64,000 nt of DNA from Rhodosporidiobolus odoratus (GCA_034387635.1 JAOANU010000005.1:1674001-1738000); one strand, 5' to 3'. Counted from the stretch's first letter, positions 1 to 11,728 are shown. Numbers and translations: made by a program. Notes: generated by a model not told the origin, from the sequence alone.

Positions 1-96
1 TGCCGCGCTCAAGGTATGTCAAGGCTGCTCCTCTCGATTACAATCCCTCACCGTCGTACTGACCCTGTATGTATTATTGCTCTTTGCTTTGCAGTA
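1..96 (+). CDS. Possible 3' end of an upstream gene, stop codon right after a last intron
   Basis: Thirteen bases at the edge (1-13) are followed by a good intron: GTATGT donor at 14, CTGAC branch near 59 and a TTTGCAG acceptor ending near 92. The next triplet is TAA. Read in phase 0 this gives four residues (AALK) and a stop. It looks like the tail of a plus-strand gene whose last intron separates the body from the stop codon. An intron in the 5' leader of ELP5 is the alternative. Too little sequence is present to name a product. Confidence 0.25.
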
Positions 97-423
97 AGCG
101 CCTCTGACGTGACGGCGATAGATGTCTTTCGCGGGGGTGCGGGTCGGGAGACTCGTTGAGTTGATCCTCGTTGAGGACGGGTGGGGGTGGGCAGACAGAG
201 CGAGGGAAGAGAGTAGATTGGTGGGTGGAAAGGAGGGGAGGGGTAGTGCAAAATGGTTTCGAATTCTTCGTTTCTCTCCCGTCGGCTGCTGCTGTGGTTA
301 TGCTGTAGTATGCGGCTTGCATTGGCAATCTACACAGTAGCAAGTGCTTGCGCCCCCTACTTTGGGACTTCCCATGCTCGTTTCCCGCTTCTCGGTTCCG
401 TACTGTGTCCTGCGCAAATACCG
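97..423. other. Intergenic, 5' region of ELP5
   Basis: No gene seen. The stretch lies between the possible upstream stop and the ELP5 start. It contains short out-of-frame ATGs (for example at 253, 301 and 373), so the ELP5 leader may carry small upstream ORFs if transcription starts this far up. Confidence 0.4.
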
Positions 424-2238
424 ATGCTCGACGTCGCACTCCAAGGCCGACTCTCGAGCGGGTCCAATCCTGCTCTGATCGTGCTCAGTGATTCGCTACT
501 GCAGCCCGCGCTGCTCGTAACTCGCCAGTTCATCGCATCCGCCCTCTCCACCTCATCTACAACTTCACAACAACCTCCAGTCGTAGTTTTGATTACAGCA
601 GGTCACTCGCCAGTCAAACTACTACCGCCGACAGCGTCGTACGACCCGCAACGAGTCGCCGTCATCGACTGCTCCCTCCCTTCTCCTTCGCTTTATCCTC
701 CCATCGCTTCAACCTCAACCGTAACGCCTCAATGGGTTACCTATACTTCAGTCGAGCTTTCAGCACCATCCGCGTCGATTGAACTCGAAGCAGCTACTCT
801 CCAAACCATTGAACAGCTCGCAGGAGGGCCGGAGGGAAACACGCCAGTCTTGGTAGTGCTCGATGGGGTCGATCAGATGGCTGAGGAGTGGGAGAACGGG
901 GTCGGGCAGGCTGGGAAGTTGGTTAGAAAGGTGCTCGCGGCGTTGAAGGGGCGGAAAGGTGCGTGCGATTTCGTCAAAGATGCTTTTCCGTCTGTACTTT
1001 CGCCAGTCACAGACCGCACAACCTCACCACTTCCGTTGGGCGCAACGCTAATTGATGTCCTTGTCTCAGGCTCCCGTCTTATCATTACACACCATTCTGA
1101 TTTGCCTGCACCTCCCCCTTCGATTGCTTCGTCCTGCTCCCTTTCTCTCGCCCAGCCCTCTATCCTAAAGACACTACTCTCTCCCTCTCTGTCTGCCGCT
1201 ACGCTTCATCTCCAACTTCGCCCTTCGTCGCACCTCGAAACGCTGGCCCGAGATTACGGCCTTACCGTCCCCGTCTCGCTCGCAACGGAAGAAACAGAAG
1301 AAGAAGAAGACCTCGATCTGCGTCTGAGCCAATTCCTTGCCTCTCTTGCGAGTCGAGCGGTCGGTGATCCGTTGAGACGGCCAAAAACTGCAGGGGAGGA
1401 GGATGAACGGGTACCGCTTGATGTGCTGGGGGCGGGAGCTGCTGCTTCTACGTCTTCCTCCTCCTCCTCCTCCACCACCACCGCGGGTCTCGGACGACCA
1501 ACCGTCTTGTCGCGGGCGGGGGGAAGAGGCGGAGGCTGTATCATTCAGTACTCGGCGCGCGGGATCGACCCTTCTCCAAAGTCATCATCTACCCCGTCCT
1601 CCGCCCTAGCAGCGAAGCAAGAACGGGATAAAGAGAGGGAACGGGCAGCGAGGGGTGAGGTCAAGAAGGCGGTTAGGTATGGATTTTGTGGTGTCAAAGC
1701 AGGGAGCGGGCAGGATGGATTGGTGGAGGTGAGGGAATGTAGGATTGGGGAGGTTATTGATGGGGCGAGGTGTGGGAGGCGGAAGGCGGCAGAGGTAAGT
1801 GACGAGCTCTCTTTGCCTCCCTTGACAAGGCTGTCGCGTAGACAGCTGCGCCTGAAGCTGGTAGTGAATGAGCCGGCACTCACCATAGTCTACTCTCATT
1901 GGCAGCTCTCCCCGGCCTTGACTCCGCCTACCGCTTCCCAGTCCTGGCAGCAGCCATCTTCATCTTCCGCCTCTTCCTCACGACCCGCCTCCGCCGCCCT
2001 CCCCTTCTCCCTCTCCCTAACCCCCTCCCAACTCTCCGCCCGCGCCTCCATCGCCAACCCCTTCGCCAACGCCTCCGGAGTAATCTACGGCGAGCAAGGG
2101 TTCGTTGCGGTGCAGGTGCCGGGATTGGAGAGACCTGAAGGAGCAGGTACAGGGGGAGGGGCAGGAAGGGTCGAGTATACGCCGGATGAGGGGGATGATT
2201 GGGATGATGAGGATCCGGATGAGGATTTGGAGATCTAG
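424..2238 (+). CDS. ELP5: Elongator complex protein 5
   Basis: Probable Elp5/Iki1, one of the RecA-fold Elp4-5-6 subunits of Elongator, which modifies wobble uridines in tRNA. The sequence shows a RecA-like N-terminal half with a hydrophobic strand (LIVLSDSLLQPALLV), a GSRLIITHHSDLP segment, and the family's acidic C-terminal tail ending DEDPDEDLEI. The start at 424 (MLDVALQG) is chosen because the in-frame sequence upstream does not look like protein. Two introns are inferred: 959-1069 (GTGCGT...CTCAG) and 1795-1905 (GTAAGT...GGCAG). Both are exactly 111 nt and stop-free, so the unspliced message also stays open. Spliced length is about 530 aa. The middle contains Ser/Thr-rich and poly-Ser spacers. 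Family assignment rests on the tail and the overall layout. Confidence 0.75.
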   Translation: MLDVALQGRLSSGSNPALIVLSDSLLQPALLVTRQFIASALSTSSTTSQQPPVVVLITAGHSPVKLLPPTASYDPQRVAVIDCSLPSPSLYPPIASTSTVTPQWVTYTSVELSAPSASIELEAATLQTIEQLAGGPEGNTPVLVVLDGVDQMAEEWENGVGQAGKLVRKVLAALKGRKGACDFVKDAFPSVLSPVTDRTTSPLPLGATLIDVLVSGSRLIITHHSDLPAPPPSIASSCSLSLAQPSILKTLLSPSLSAATLHLQLRPSSHLETLARDYGLTVPVSLATEETEEEEDLDLRLSQFLASLASRAVGDPLRRPKTAGEEDERVPLDVLGAGAAASTSSSSSSSTTTAGLGRPTVLSRAGGRGGGCIIQYSARGIDPSPKSSSTPSSALAAKQERDKERERAARGEVKKAVRYGFCGVKAGSGQDGLVEVRECRIGEVIDGARCGRRKAAEVSDELSLPPLTRLSRRQLRLKLVVNEPALTIVYSHWQLSPALTPPTASQSWQQPSSSSASSSRPASAALPFSLSLTPSQLSARASIANPFANASGVIYGEQGFVAVQVPGLERPEGAGTGGGAGRVEYTPDEGDDWDDEDPDEDLEI

Positions 2239-3768
2239 CGGGCACGCTGCTTCCCCTCTACGTGTCTCTGCTATGCAGAGCGCTACGCATTGCCTCGTGG
2301 GCTGGGGCAGCCGACGCGAGTCTTCTCTTGCAGGCCAGGCAGTAAGCTTGAAGACGCGCAATATGCTTTCTTCTCTTTTTCCCGCGACGACCTACTACCT
2401 TCTTGCCAGCCATTCTCACTCGCTAGCGAGCTTTCGCCGCTGACGCTCCGCTCTCATGCGCCCGTCTTCGGTGTAGCCAGGCAGGGCGACCGTGACGCCG
2501 TCACCTCGGTTGCTTCGAGTTCCTCGGTTGCTTCTCTCCTCGCCTCGTTTTGCACACAGCGGAGAAGTGATTCTTCCATCCACTCCTCGGTCCGTACCTG
2601 TACAGGTCCAAGGTCCTCTCCATGTGCACCGCGAGCGTGCCTACCGCTTTTTTTTCCCGCTTGTCCTTTTTCACCTCTGACCCACTTTTCCCCTCGGATG
2701 TGATTTGCCCATGTCGTTGGCAGTCCCCATCACTCGCTGTGCTGCGCGTGCCGGTATGTACTGAGAGCAAGGTGAATGGCAGCGTTCAGCCTGGACCCGG
2801 CGAGATAGCGGGTAGCGCTAGCAGGAATAATCACAGCAGTGGCCGAGATTTCGGGTGAGGAGGAGGAGCGGGGGAGGCAGCACAATTCCCTCTTTCTGCC
2901 CTGCTCTGGTGGGTGATGACTGGAGAGCAGCTCGCCGGGGTTGCGGAGAGCCTGAGAGCAGGCGGAAGGCGAGCGTGAGAGCGAGTACAAGTCGAGAGAA
3001 AAGGAGAAAGGTACGGATGACCTTCTCAAACCGAAGTCGGCAGTCGCGTGGATTCAGCCAACCGTTTGGAGCTTGTGACTGCGGAGTCGGAGGAGTCTCA
3101 ACCCCCGTTGCTGGGCGGTGTAAGGTGATGCTGTCCTGCACAGGAAGGAAGAACCGGAGCATGAGGAGGAGAGAAGGAGCGGCAGACCGGTCAGCACGAA
3201 CTTAGAGTTCGGCTTCTGTGAGGAACGAAAGTCTGTGCAGCCCCACCTGCAACAGAAAACCCAGGAGACTGATCAACCGAGAACCCCGCTCTCTCCCTCT
3301 GCTCTCGCTTGGTCGTTCGCTCATCTCGCACTCTAGCTGTAACCCCTGCACAGCTAGACTTCTCTCGACATCCCTTCTTTTCAACCCCAACCTCGTCCTC
3401 TCCTTCTCGTCACCCGCCTCGAGGCTTCTTTAACGCCTCCTTCTACTTCAAGCACAGCTTCGGCGTCTGCATCTTCAGCTTCAGCCTCCCTTGCACAAGC
3501 CCAGCTCACCGAGTACGACCAGCACAGTGAGCCAATACTTCCTCGACAGAATGAATGAGAATCAGCTCGGCTGACCTCGATCGACTCTCGCTCTTTCTGC
3601 CATTTCTACTTCCAGACACAGGCAGCTGTACAAGCTCTGCAAAACACTGTCAGCCAATCCCCTTGACTTGTCAGATAGACAAATCTCGCTCATCTGTCTT
3701 TTTTTCCCCACCTTCCCTGGCAACCGTCCGCAGATCGTCCTTCTTCGTTCGCTCTTCCTTACGACGCG
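2239..3768. other. Intergenic, 1.5 kb; long pyrimidine-rich leader
   Basis: No convincing gene. Open frames here are short, overlap on both strands and resemble nothing I know. The last 500 bases (about 3240-3768) are strongly C/T-rich, as expected for the promoter and leader of the downstream monooxygenase. A 5' UTR intron in this part is possible. Confidence 0.4.
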
Positions 3769-6700
3769 ATGGGCTTCTTTGCAAAGATCTTTGAAAACCC
3801 GGAAGAACGCCACAGGCGCAAGCATGCGAAGGTGCGCTCCTTTCCCTCTCTTCCTTTTTCTCTTCCATCATCTGACGCCACTCAGGGTCTGCAGGCCAAA
3901 GCCAGCTCGACGTCTCTTTATACCAACACAGATGCCTCGTCAGACTACCCCTCTTTTGGCAGCACTGTGCCCACTTCGCCGACCTTGAGCGTCGCTTCCC
4001 GCAGTTCCAACGGCATTGGTCATCCCAAACGCTCTAGCTCGCCTCCCCCTCCCGTACCGCCTCTGCCCGGTCTACCGAGCGACAAATTCGACATGCAGGA
4101 AACAATCGTTATCCGTCACCAGCGTCCTGAGCGTGAGAGTCCAAGGAGTAAGCGGGCGGAAGACCGACCTTCGACTGCTTCTTCCGGTCACGGGCGCAGC
4201 AGCGATGGGCATCTTTCCCCAGGAGGCTTCGCCGTTACATACGAAGGCTCAAATGTCCTTCGCACTCCTCCGGCTCCGACTTCGCGCGCTCAGCAGCAAC
4301 GCGACCCGATGAACAACTATCGCGTCGTCGGTGGCCTCGTGGCTTCCGTCCCTGAAGAGCGTGAATCCGCTCACTCTGACGACGGCTCAAGCACGCACAG
4401 GAGAGAGAGGGAACTGATTCGCGATTACGAGACGAGTATCTCGAGGCAGATGGAACGCCTCGGGAGTGCGAGCAGTTTTGGTGGGGTCAGTGTCGTGAGT
4501 GGGATGAGTGGCGTGAAGAATTGGGGAACGAATGGGAATGGTCATGCGGTTCCGTTCCATAATACCGAAGAGGTTGGAGAGAAGCTCAAGATTATCATTG
4601 TTGGATCGGGATTTGGTGCGTTCTCTTTTCCTTCTACTACCTCTTCTGTTGCCGCTTCTGCTCTGACAGTCCGTTGGCTTCTCGTTCTGCTCTGCAGCCG
4701 GTCTCGCCACGGTGAGTCTTGTCTTCTCGCCCGGAGTGTGGTCCCTCGCTCATTTTCCTGCCTCCTTTTCTCTGGACAGGCCATCGCTTGCGCTCGCCAA
4801 GGCTATGAAGTCACCGTCGTCGAGCGCGGTAGCGGTCTCTCTCCCCACGGCGATCTCATCACTATGGGTTCTAACTCGACCAAGCTTCTCGCTCGCTGGG
4901 GCCTGGTGCGTTCTTCGTGTTTTCCTCAGCTCGCTTCAGAGACTAACGGTGAACATCGCCGATCCGACAGTTCCCTGATATGTGGAAGCGCTCGGCGAAG
5001 GGTGGGTGGTGGTTGCTCAAGGCTCACTCGGGTGAAATGCTGGGCGGGCAGGATCTGCGAGATTTGTACGTTCCCACTTCGCCTGTCTCCAAACCTTCCC
5101 GCTCGCTGACTCTTCCTTCCTCGATTTGCTCCCCCTTGGCACTGTAGCCCCCAGGTTTATAATGCTCCGCTTATGCAGGGTCACCGCGCCCAGTACCGTT
5201 CGTTCTCCCTCGCACTTCGCTGCTGGCGTAGTGCTTTGCTAACTTACCTCTCATTCCTCTGCGCCGCTCTTTAGTCGGTGTTCTCGGTGTCGAAGCTCGC
5301 ATGCAGATGGTCGGATTCAAGCCTAATACTGAGGTCGTTGAGTATCGCGACGCTGAGCCGGACGGCAGTGGCAGTCCGAGTATCGTCACGGCGAGAGGGG
5401 AGGTCATGTCTGCTGATGTACGTCTCTTCCCTCTACTAAGCACAAGTTGCGGGAGCGGCGGGGCGGAGAGAGGAGCGGCAGCGCGATGGAGTACCCCATT
5501 TTGACCTTCTCAATAACGACAAACTGACCTGTTCTCGCCCTTGTCTGCAGCTCATCGTGGTCTGCGACGGCGTCAACTCGTACGCCAAAGCCTTCCTCGC
5601 ACCCGAGCTCGGCGGCGCGCTCGGCAACCTTCGTAGGGAGGACGGCGAGGCTTCCCCCAAGCCCGTCGACCAGGAAACGCCAGACGAGGGCAAGCAGTAC
5701 TCGGTGCACCGTGCAGCGATGATGAGCGATCGCTTGAGGGCGAACCCTAAAACGGCGTACTTCTTGGATGGGTGTATGAGGACTTTCGTCGGGTGCGTCT
5801 CATCATCTTCTTCTTGCTCTCTGCTTGCAAGTGGGCAGCGTTGGCTTACTCGGTTCTCTCGCGATTCTCAGTCCTGATTCGCACATGAAGATCGCTCCCC
5901 TAGACGACAACCGTCAAGTCAGCTTTGTACGTTGGCGCTACTTTTTCCCGTTTTCACCTCGAGCGGATCAAACTGATCTCGCGCGGTGTCCCCGTATCCT
6001 GCCTCGCCCGCCGCATCACTCGCAGACCTACCTCTCTCGTTCTCGCTACGCTGCTTCGACCAATTGGCGAGACCGTCGCCCAGTCAAGGAAGTGACGGAT
6101 GCGCTTGAAGCGGAGGGCTGGGATGAAAGCGTTATTGAGGCTGTCAAGGCGTTCAGGACGTGCGTGATCTTCTACCGGATATCCGCTGCTCGACCTTCGC
6201 TTCCCCTCTCGCCCTGACTCGGCCCGGCGGACACTGACGAACGATTCTCTTCTCCCCGTTGCAGCTGCCTTAATTGGGCGGTCTCGGAAGCCCCTCCCGC
6301 CGACCGCTGGATCACCGAGTCGGGAAAGATCGCTCTCATCGGAGACGCTGTGCACGCTCTTTCGCCCCTGTCGTACGCTATCTTTCACCGTCGTCTATCC
6401 TAGGCTTCGCTGACTTTTCCGCGATTTCGTTCACTCCAGCTTCCAAGGAGGTTCGCAAGCTATCGAGGACGGCGCCGCTCTTGCTATCTGCATTGCGCTG
6501 TCGGGCGGTAAGCCTGAGGACATCCCTCGTGCGACGAGGGCGTTCGAGGTGATGAGGCTGCCGAGGGTCAAGGAAGCCCAGGTCAGGGGGACGAAGGTGA
6601 GCTGCCTTTCCCGCTGTGCCTTGCTCAGGACTTACACTCGAGACTCGGCGATGGTGGCCGTGGCTTGGGTAGATCGTTAGCTCACACCTGCCACTTTTCA

Positions 6701-6996
6701 CCTTGCAGCAACGCGAACTATGGCACTCGTACTATGAGACCCAGTCTCCTGCCTCTCTCGACCTCAATATCACCGAAGCGTACCACCACGACGCCGAGAT
6801 GTACACCGTCGCCAGCTTCGAGCGCACCGTCCAGCAGCACCTCGAGGGCGAGCGCGATTTCTGCGTCAACCCGAAGCACAAGAAGGAGGTCTTGAGGCGG
6901 CTTGAAGTCAATGGGCGTGCGCAGAGGGAGGCAGAGGCTGAGATGATGGACCCCGACTCGCTTTGGGAGAGGGGAGGCAACAGGCCTGACAAGTAG
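3769..6996 (+). CDS. FAD-dependent monooxygenase (salicylate hydroxylase-like) with long N-terminal extension
   Basis: Thirteen exons: 3769-3831, 3886-4615, 4698-4711, 4780-4905, 4971-5065, 5148-5197, 5275-5417, 5551-5792, 5872-5926, 6026-6159, 6265-6372, 6440-6596, 6709-6996; 734 aa. It belongs to the group A flavoprotein hydroxylases, which use FAD and NAD(P)H to hydroxylate small aromatic or similar substrates. Seen: the FAD dinucleotide motif VGSGFAGLATA (split by a 14-nt exon), VERGSGLSPHGD after it, a VCDGVNS segment (DG motif) and GKIALIGDAVHALSP (second FAD motif). The first 260 or so residues are Ser/Pro-rich, low-complexity and look disordered; such an extension is unusual because these enzymes normally start within 10-20 residues of the glycine motif. 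No signal peptide or membrane helix is evident. The substrate cannot be told from sequence. Confidence 0.85.
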
Positions 6997-7678
6997 AAGC
7001 GGCGACTTCGTCCCCTTTCTTCCGTTACACCGATTCTTCTGGGGCATCTCTCTCCAGCTCCCGCCTCCCGAATAACATATCGTCTGTCTTCCCTCTCTTC
7101 CGTGTGTCGTGGTACCATGCTTGTTGTTCCTCGGGGTGGTCGTCGTGCAGTCTTTCCTGGGCATTTCTGCTGTTTCTTCCGTCGGCACTACCCCTTTGTA
7201 CCAAAAGTCTAGTCTCCCATTCCTTCTAGGTTTTACTCATACTCTCATAGCTTCTCTTGCATACGGTCCTTTCCGCAGTAATCCCGCCACCCATACGTTC
7301 GTTCATTCCCTGGCTTGAATAGGCAGAAGTAGTCAGGCCGCGCAGGAGGACAAGGTGAATTTGCAAACGGTTCTTCACCTCTCAGCGAGCTTCATCGCGA
7401 CCATGAAAGATCATCGTAACTATGAGAGAGCAGTGTAAGGCGTAGGAACGAGATGGAAGAACAGCGATAGCGGATACCAACGACACTTTCCGACTCTTTT
7501 TTCTCGGATCACATGCTGAACCGAACCTTACTTCGCTGTTCTGACTCACTCCTCGTTGTGTAGCTAGTCCTACGCAGGGCAAGAAGAGTCAGTGAAAGCA
7601 TTGAGATGCTGGCGTGAAGAGTGAACGACGGGGTCGAAAGCCGCGTACTCAACCCGACGGATGGCCGTAAACGAAACC
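6997..7678. other. Convergent intergenic region
   Basis: Lies between the 3' ends of the monooxygenase (plus) and the next minus-strand gene. No gene seen; it should hold the two 3' UTRs and terminators. Confidence 0.4.
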
Positions 7679-9855
7679 TCAACACACTTTTTTCTTCCCC
7701 TTCGCCTTGGCCGCTGCCTCTTCGCAAGCGAGCAAGAATGCTTGGCTGGGTGCCTCCGTTCCGGCCAGCATCTTTGCAAACCGCTCGCGCTTGTCGACTG
7801 CCGCCTGCCACTCCGCTACCTTCTCCTCGTCAAAGCTGACACACCGCCAGATAGAGAATTCGACTTCGATGTCGGGATCTGTACGTAGCGCCTGGCCGAT
7901 AGAACTGGCGTCCGTAGCGCCTGGTTGTAACCTGAGGTTCCACTCATCCGCTGCGGCTTGAAGCGCTTTGTCGCGTTGCTTGCGCGTGCCGAGGTTCAGC
8001 CGCCGATCGACGAAGGTGATCCACTGATCCTGCTCGTCCTTGGCCAGGCTGGTAAAGGCAGCTCCTCCACGCAGCGTTCGGATCTTCCCCGTCACTTCCC
8101 TCACTTCGCCGTAGTAAAACCACGCCACCTTCCCCTTGCGCGAGGCGAAGAGACTAATCGCCCCGCTGGCTTCTTCGCGCAGTCGAGCACGAACTTTGAT
8201 GCGCTTGGCGGCTGAGGAAAAAGCGACAGCAAAAGGCTGTCCTACGGAAGTAGGAAGCGCGTTTTGCTCGTCGGTGATGCAGAGATGCCGACCGACAGAT
8301 CCGGCGTTACCGCCGCCGATATCGGAATGGGAGAGAGTCAAGGGTCCGGAGAAGCTGGGAAAGCCTTCCCGGCTAAAGCCGTCCCGGGCCTTCAGTTCAG
8401 GCGGAGGTTGACGAAGGTACCCGGTGGGTAGGAAGGAGGAAACGGAGAGAGGGACAGGGCAGACGGGCTCGTTGAAGGTTGTCGGGTCAAAGAAATTGAT
8501 GTAGGTAGAAGGAGCGGGCGTGCCGGGTTTCGGGGCAGGAGAAGGGGAAGGTGCACTGCGGCGAGGGTTGGAAGGCCCAGATGAAGCATTCCGAGGCTGG
8601 GAACAGTACGAAGCTCTGTCAGTCGCGGCTTCTCATCGTTGTCTGAGCAAGTGCGGTCAGAAGACATACCGCAAGCTCGAGCTGCCTAGCCACCTCTGCT
8701 TGTTCCTGCTCATCGTCTCCTTCCTCGTCACTCGACTCGACAATACGGCGGGACTTCTTCGCTTGCGGAGATCTGCGAGAGACGAGGGTGTTGGTTTGTC
8801 ATGCTGACAGCCGACATCCGAAAGCCGAAATGTACCCTTTTCCGCCCGCTAGTCCTCTCTTCCGCTGAATGACTGGCTCGTCGTCCGATGCGTCTTCCGG
8901 CTCACGGTTCTCGACTCGCCGTTTCCTTCCGCCACTCACGATGCGAGGTGCGTCGCTGTCCTCGTCGGAAACCTCGAGATCCGTAAGCGGGTCCTCTTCC
9001 TCCGGTCCAAGCCCGGGGGTAGTCTGCGGTGCAATGGCAGCGAGAGCAATGCCTCCTAGTTGTAGCGGCTGTTCAACGTCGTCAAAGCCTCCGCCGAAGT
9101 CTGCACCAGCGAGAAGGTCTTCTTGCGGTGAGGTCGCTTCTGGCTGAGGAAAACGCCGAGGCGGTGATTGAACAGGTTCAGCGGTAGCGGAGCGTGACGG
9201 CGGCAGACCGAAGGGCAGAGGTACCTCTTGACGCTCTGCAGGGGGTGTTGGTAGAGGGGTAGCGACGGGAGCCGGGGCAGCGGCGGCGGGTTTAGGACGA
9301 GGCGAGGGAGGAAGAGCTTCGCGATTGGCGGCGGGCTGGTTCGGCGGAGGTGCCTGGACTTGCTGCTGAGCCGGTTTCGGCACTAGAAAGCGTTCGCTGG
9401 CAGGAGCGAGAGGGGATAAGCCGCTGATGCGTGACGACGGGGGGGAAAGCGCACCTTAAACTGGCTAGAGCTTCGGACAGAAGCACGCACCACTTTTCCG
9501 CCGCATCTATGTCGTCGATCGTAGGCTTTTCCGAGTGCTCGAGTGCTCGAACGACAGTAACGAGGCCATGCCGTCCCAAACTTATCTTTTCCGGAGTTAG
9601 CCGCCCTCCTTTTTTCGTATCAGTCTTCGGCCAGATGCGCTGCAGAATGTCGTCTACGGCGGACCAGGCAGGCGTAGCTTCCTCGATGAGCAGGACGACC
9701 AGTTTCATCTCGGGTGCTTTGGGAGCAGCGCTGTATACGTTGAGGGCAGGCAAGGCGTCGACGGCGGCGGATGAAGCGTAGAGGTCGCCGCATAGCTGCT
9801 TGAGATATCGAAGTTCGTCGTTGAAGTACCCCTGAGCCCGCTCGAGCGTCGCCAT
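7679..9855 (-). CDS. Unrecognised protein with a possible DUF6697-like C-terminal domain
   Basis: Four exons: 9855-9455, 9396-8836, 8772-8670, 8596-7679; 660 aa. Residues about 1-135 look helical (MATLERAQGYFNDELRYLKQ). They are followed by a Pro/Ala/Gln-rich linker, then an acidic and basic low-complexity stretch with SDEDSDAP and KRRVENREPEDASDDE, which could hold a nuclear localisation signal. The last 300 residues form a compact-looking domain (FFDPTTFNEPVCPVP, HLCITDEQNALP, VAWFYYGEVREVTG). Its order of motifs reminds me of the basidiomycete domain of unknown function DUF6697, but this is a weak memory-based match. The C-terminus is Lys/Ala-rich (KAKGKKKVC). The second intron end was placed at 9397 and the third at 8597 because only these keep the frame. 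No function is proposed. Confidence 0.7.
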
Positions 9856-10050
9856 ACTGTCTGGGTCCAGAGAAGTGAAGCCGGATAATGAAGCGGAGGT
9901 TGCCCGCGGATTAGGCGGCCCGTGTAAGCTGCCGAACCGACGCTCAGATGGGTGCTCCTTCTTTTTTCCGGCAGCAGCTCAGCGGCATTATCAAGCAGAG
10001 CCGGTGACAGACGCGAAACAGTCTGTCAGACGCGATCATTCCCGAAGTTT

Positions 10051-11728
10051 TCAATCCTCGTCCTCTTCATCCTCCTCTATATCCTCCATATTATCGTCGT
10101 CCTCGTATGCCAGCTGCACACCCGCCTCTTCCGCTCGTGCTAGAGTCTCCTCAGAGATCTTGTCTCGGTACGCAACTGCCGCGCGGAGGATGTCGAGTTG
10201 GCCTGTTCGCAAAAAAGTCAGCTGCAAGAAAACGCTACTCAAGGGATAAAGCGGTACACACCTCGCCTGTAAATTTCGACCATCTCCTTGACTTCTTCTC
10301 GAACATCGCCCGATACTTCTCCACCAGTCTCTAGCGCTTGTAGCTTGCTGACCAGCATTCCCTCTAAGGCATCCAACACATCCAACTCATTCTCCCAGCT
10401 GATAAAGCTCACCGATTCTACTCCTGCCTGAGTGCTCTTGCTTCGTGTCTCCACCTCTTCTATCTCCTCCGAACCGGCAAGGAGCAGGCGCATCTGCGCG
10501 AGCAGCTCAGGTGGGATTTCGCCGCTTCGAGAAACGAAATGCCGGAGGCTGTCGAGCTTGAGGGCGTGTATAAGGTTGAAGAGTGCTGGAGAGCAGGAAG
10601 GAGGCAGGGAGAGCTTGAGCGCGACAAAGTCGGCGGGGTTGGAGGGAAGGACGAAGCCGTAGCCGAGGAGGAGTTCCTCGTTCGCCTTCGCGCCGTAGGT
10701 ATTGAAAACTTGCTCGTCTGTACAATCATAACGAATGAGCAACAGGGATCTTTGACATACAAGATGAAGCGCGGTGGACATACCAGCCTCGAGGGCTTCG
10801 TCAACAACAATGGTCAAGCTGCCTTTGCCCTTTTTCCCATCCTCCCCGGTTCCGGCAGTCTCGACGTGCACGTCTGAAGACCAGGTGAGCTTGGCAGTCG
10901 GTCGATGGTTGAGCATGTCGATGCCGGGGAACAGGACGGGAGTCGAATTCTCCTTGTCGCCGTCTATGAGGGAAGATGGAAAGGCTCGAGATCTACGTTG
11001 TTCGGGAGGGAGAAAGTCAGCCGGATGCAAGACGAGTGCAAGAGCAGAGTTGGGCAATAGACCGCGAACAGGAGAGCTTGAGACGTACGAAAGAATAGTG
11101 CAAGCCCAGAGCCACCTTTCCCAACTCAACTCCGCCCTAACCTGGTCATTAGCAATCCACCCTCGGACCTCTTCCCATTCCTGCTTCCATCCTCGTTCTC
11201 GATCTTCTGTTGCCCCAAAGAGGTTGCTGCCTCGCAGCAGTTCCCGCTCATCTGCAGTGAAGTACAGCGTCGTCCGCATCGACTCGGGCAACGGCAAGGC
11301 GTCTACGTAGACCTGGTGCTGCAAGTCGAGCTTCGGTACCGCTTGCTTGGCGCCCGGAGAGAGGAGGTGAAGGCAGACGTAGAGCGCCATGAGCTCATGA
11401 TTTGGCTGCCGGGTTTTTCGGGAAGAAGGCGAGGGGGAGGAGGGGAAAAGGGTGTCGGGAAGACATCTTCGGGCCAGAGTCGGTGTCACGGCGAGGGAGA
11501 ATGGGCAGCAGACGGCCTTTGAGCCTGAAGGGAGCGGCTCGGAGGTGTAGATGGACGTGCCGAACGAATCTAGGGGATTGCTTTGAGCAAGCAGGTCAGC
11601 TAGTTTCGAGAACCCGGGTGAGAAAGGGGCACACCTTGCTTTCCGTACAGAGCACGGTGGAAACTTCCGCCTGAACTCGCCAGGTAGCGGCCTAGCGGGG
11701 TCGCGGACGACTTGGAGGAAGTTGACAT
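10051..11728 (-). CDS. SET-domain protein methyltransferase (Rubisco LSMT type)
   Basis: Five exons: 11728-11635, 11569-11089, 10992-10784, 10717-10262, 10202-10051; 463 aa. The family transfers methyl groups from S-adenosylmethionine to lysines of non-histone proteins, often ribosomal proteins. Seen: an N-terminal SET half (GTSIYTSEPLPSGSKAVCC, PFSLAVTP), the core motif FPGIDMLNHRP, which corresponds to the NHS-type cofactor and substrate site, and FNTYGAKANEELLLGYGFV, the C-terminal SET Tyr-Gly motif. A helical Rubisco-LSMT-like substrate domain follows, and the tail is acidic (MEDIEEDEEDED). An acceptor at 11570 is used for intron 1 because the nearer AG leads to an immediate stop. The next plus-strand gene starts 706 bp away, head to head. 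The target protein is unknown. Confidence 0.85.
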
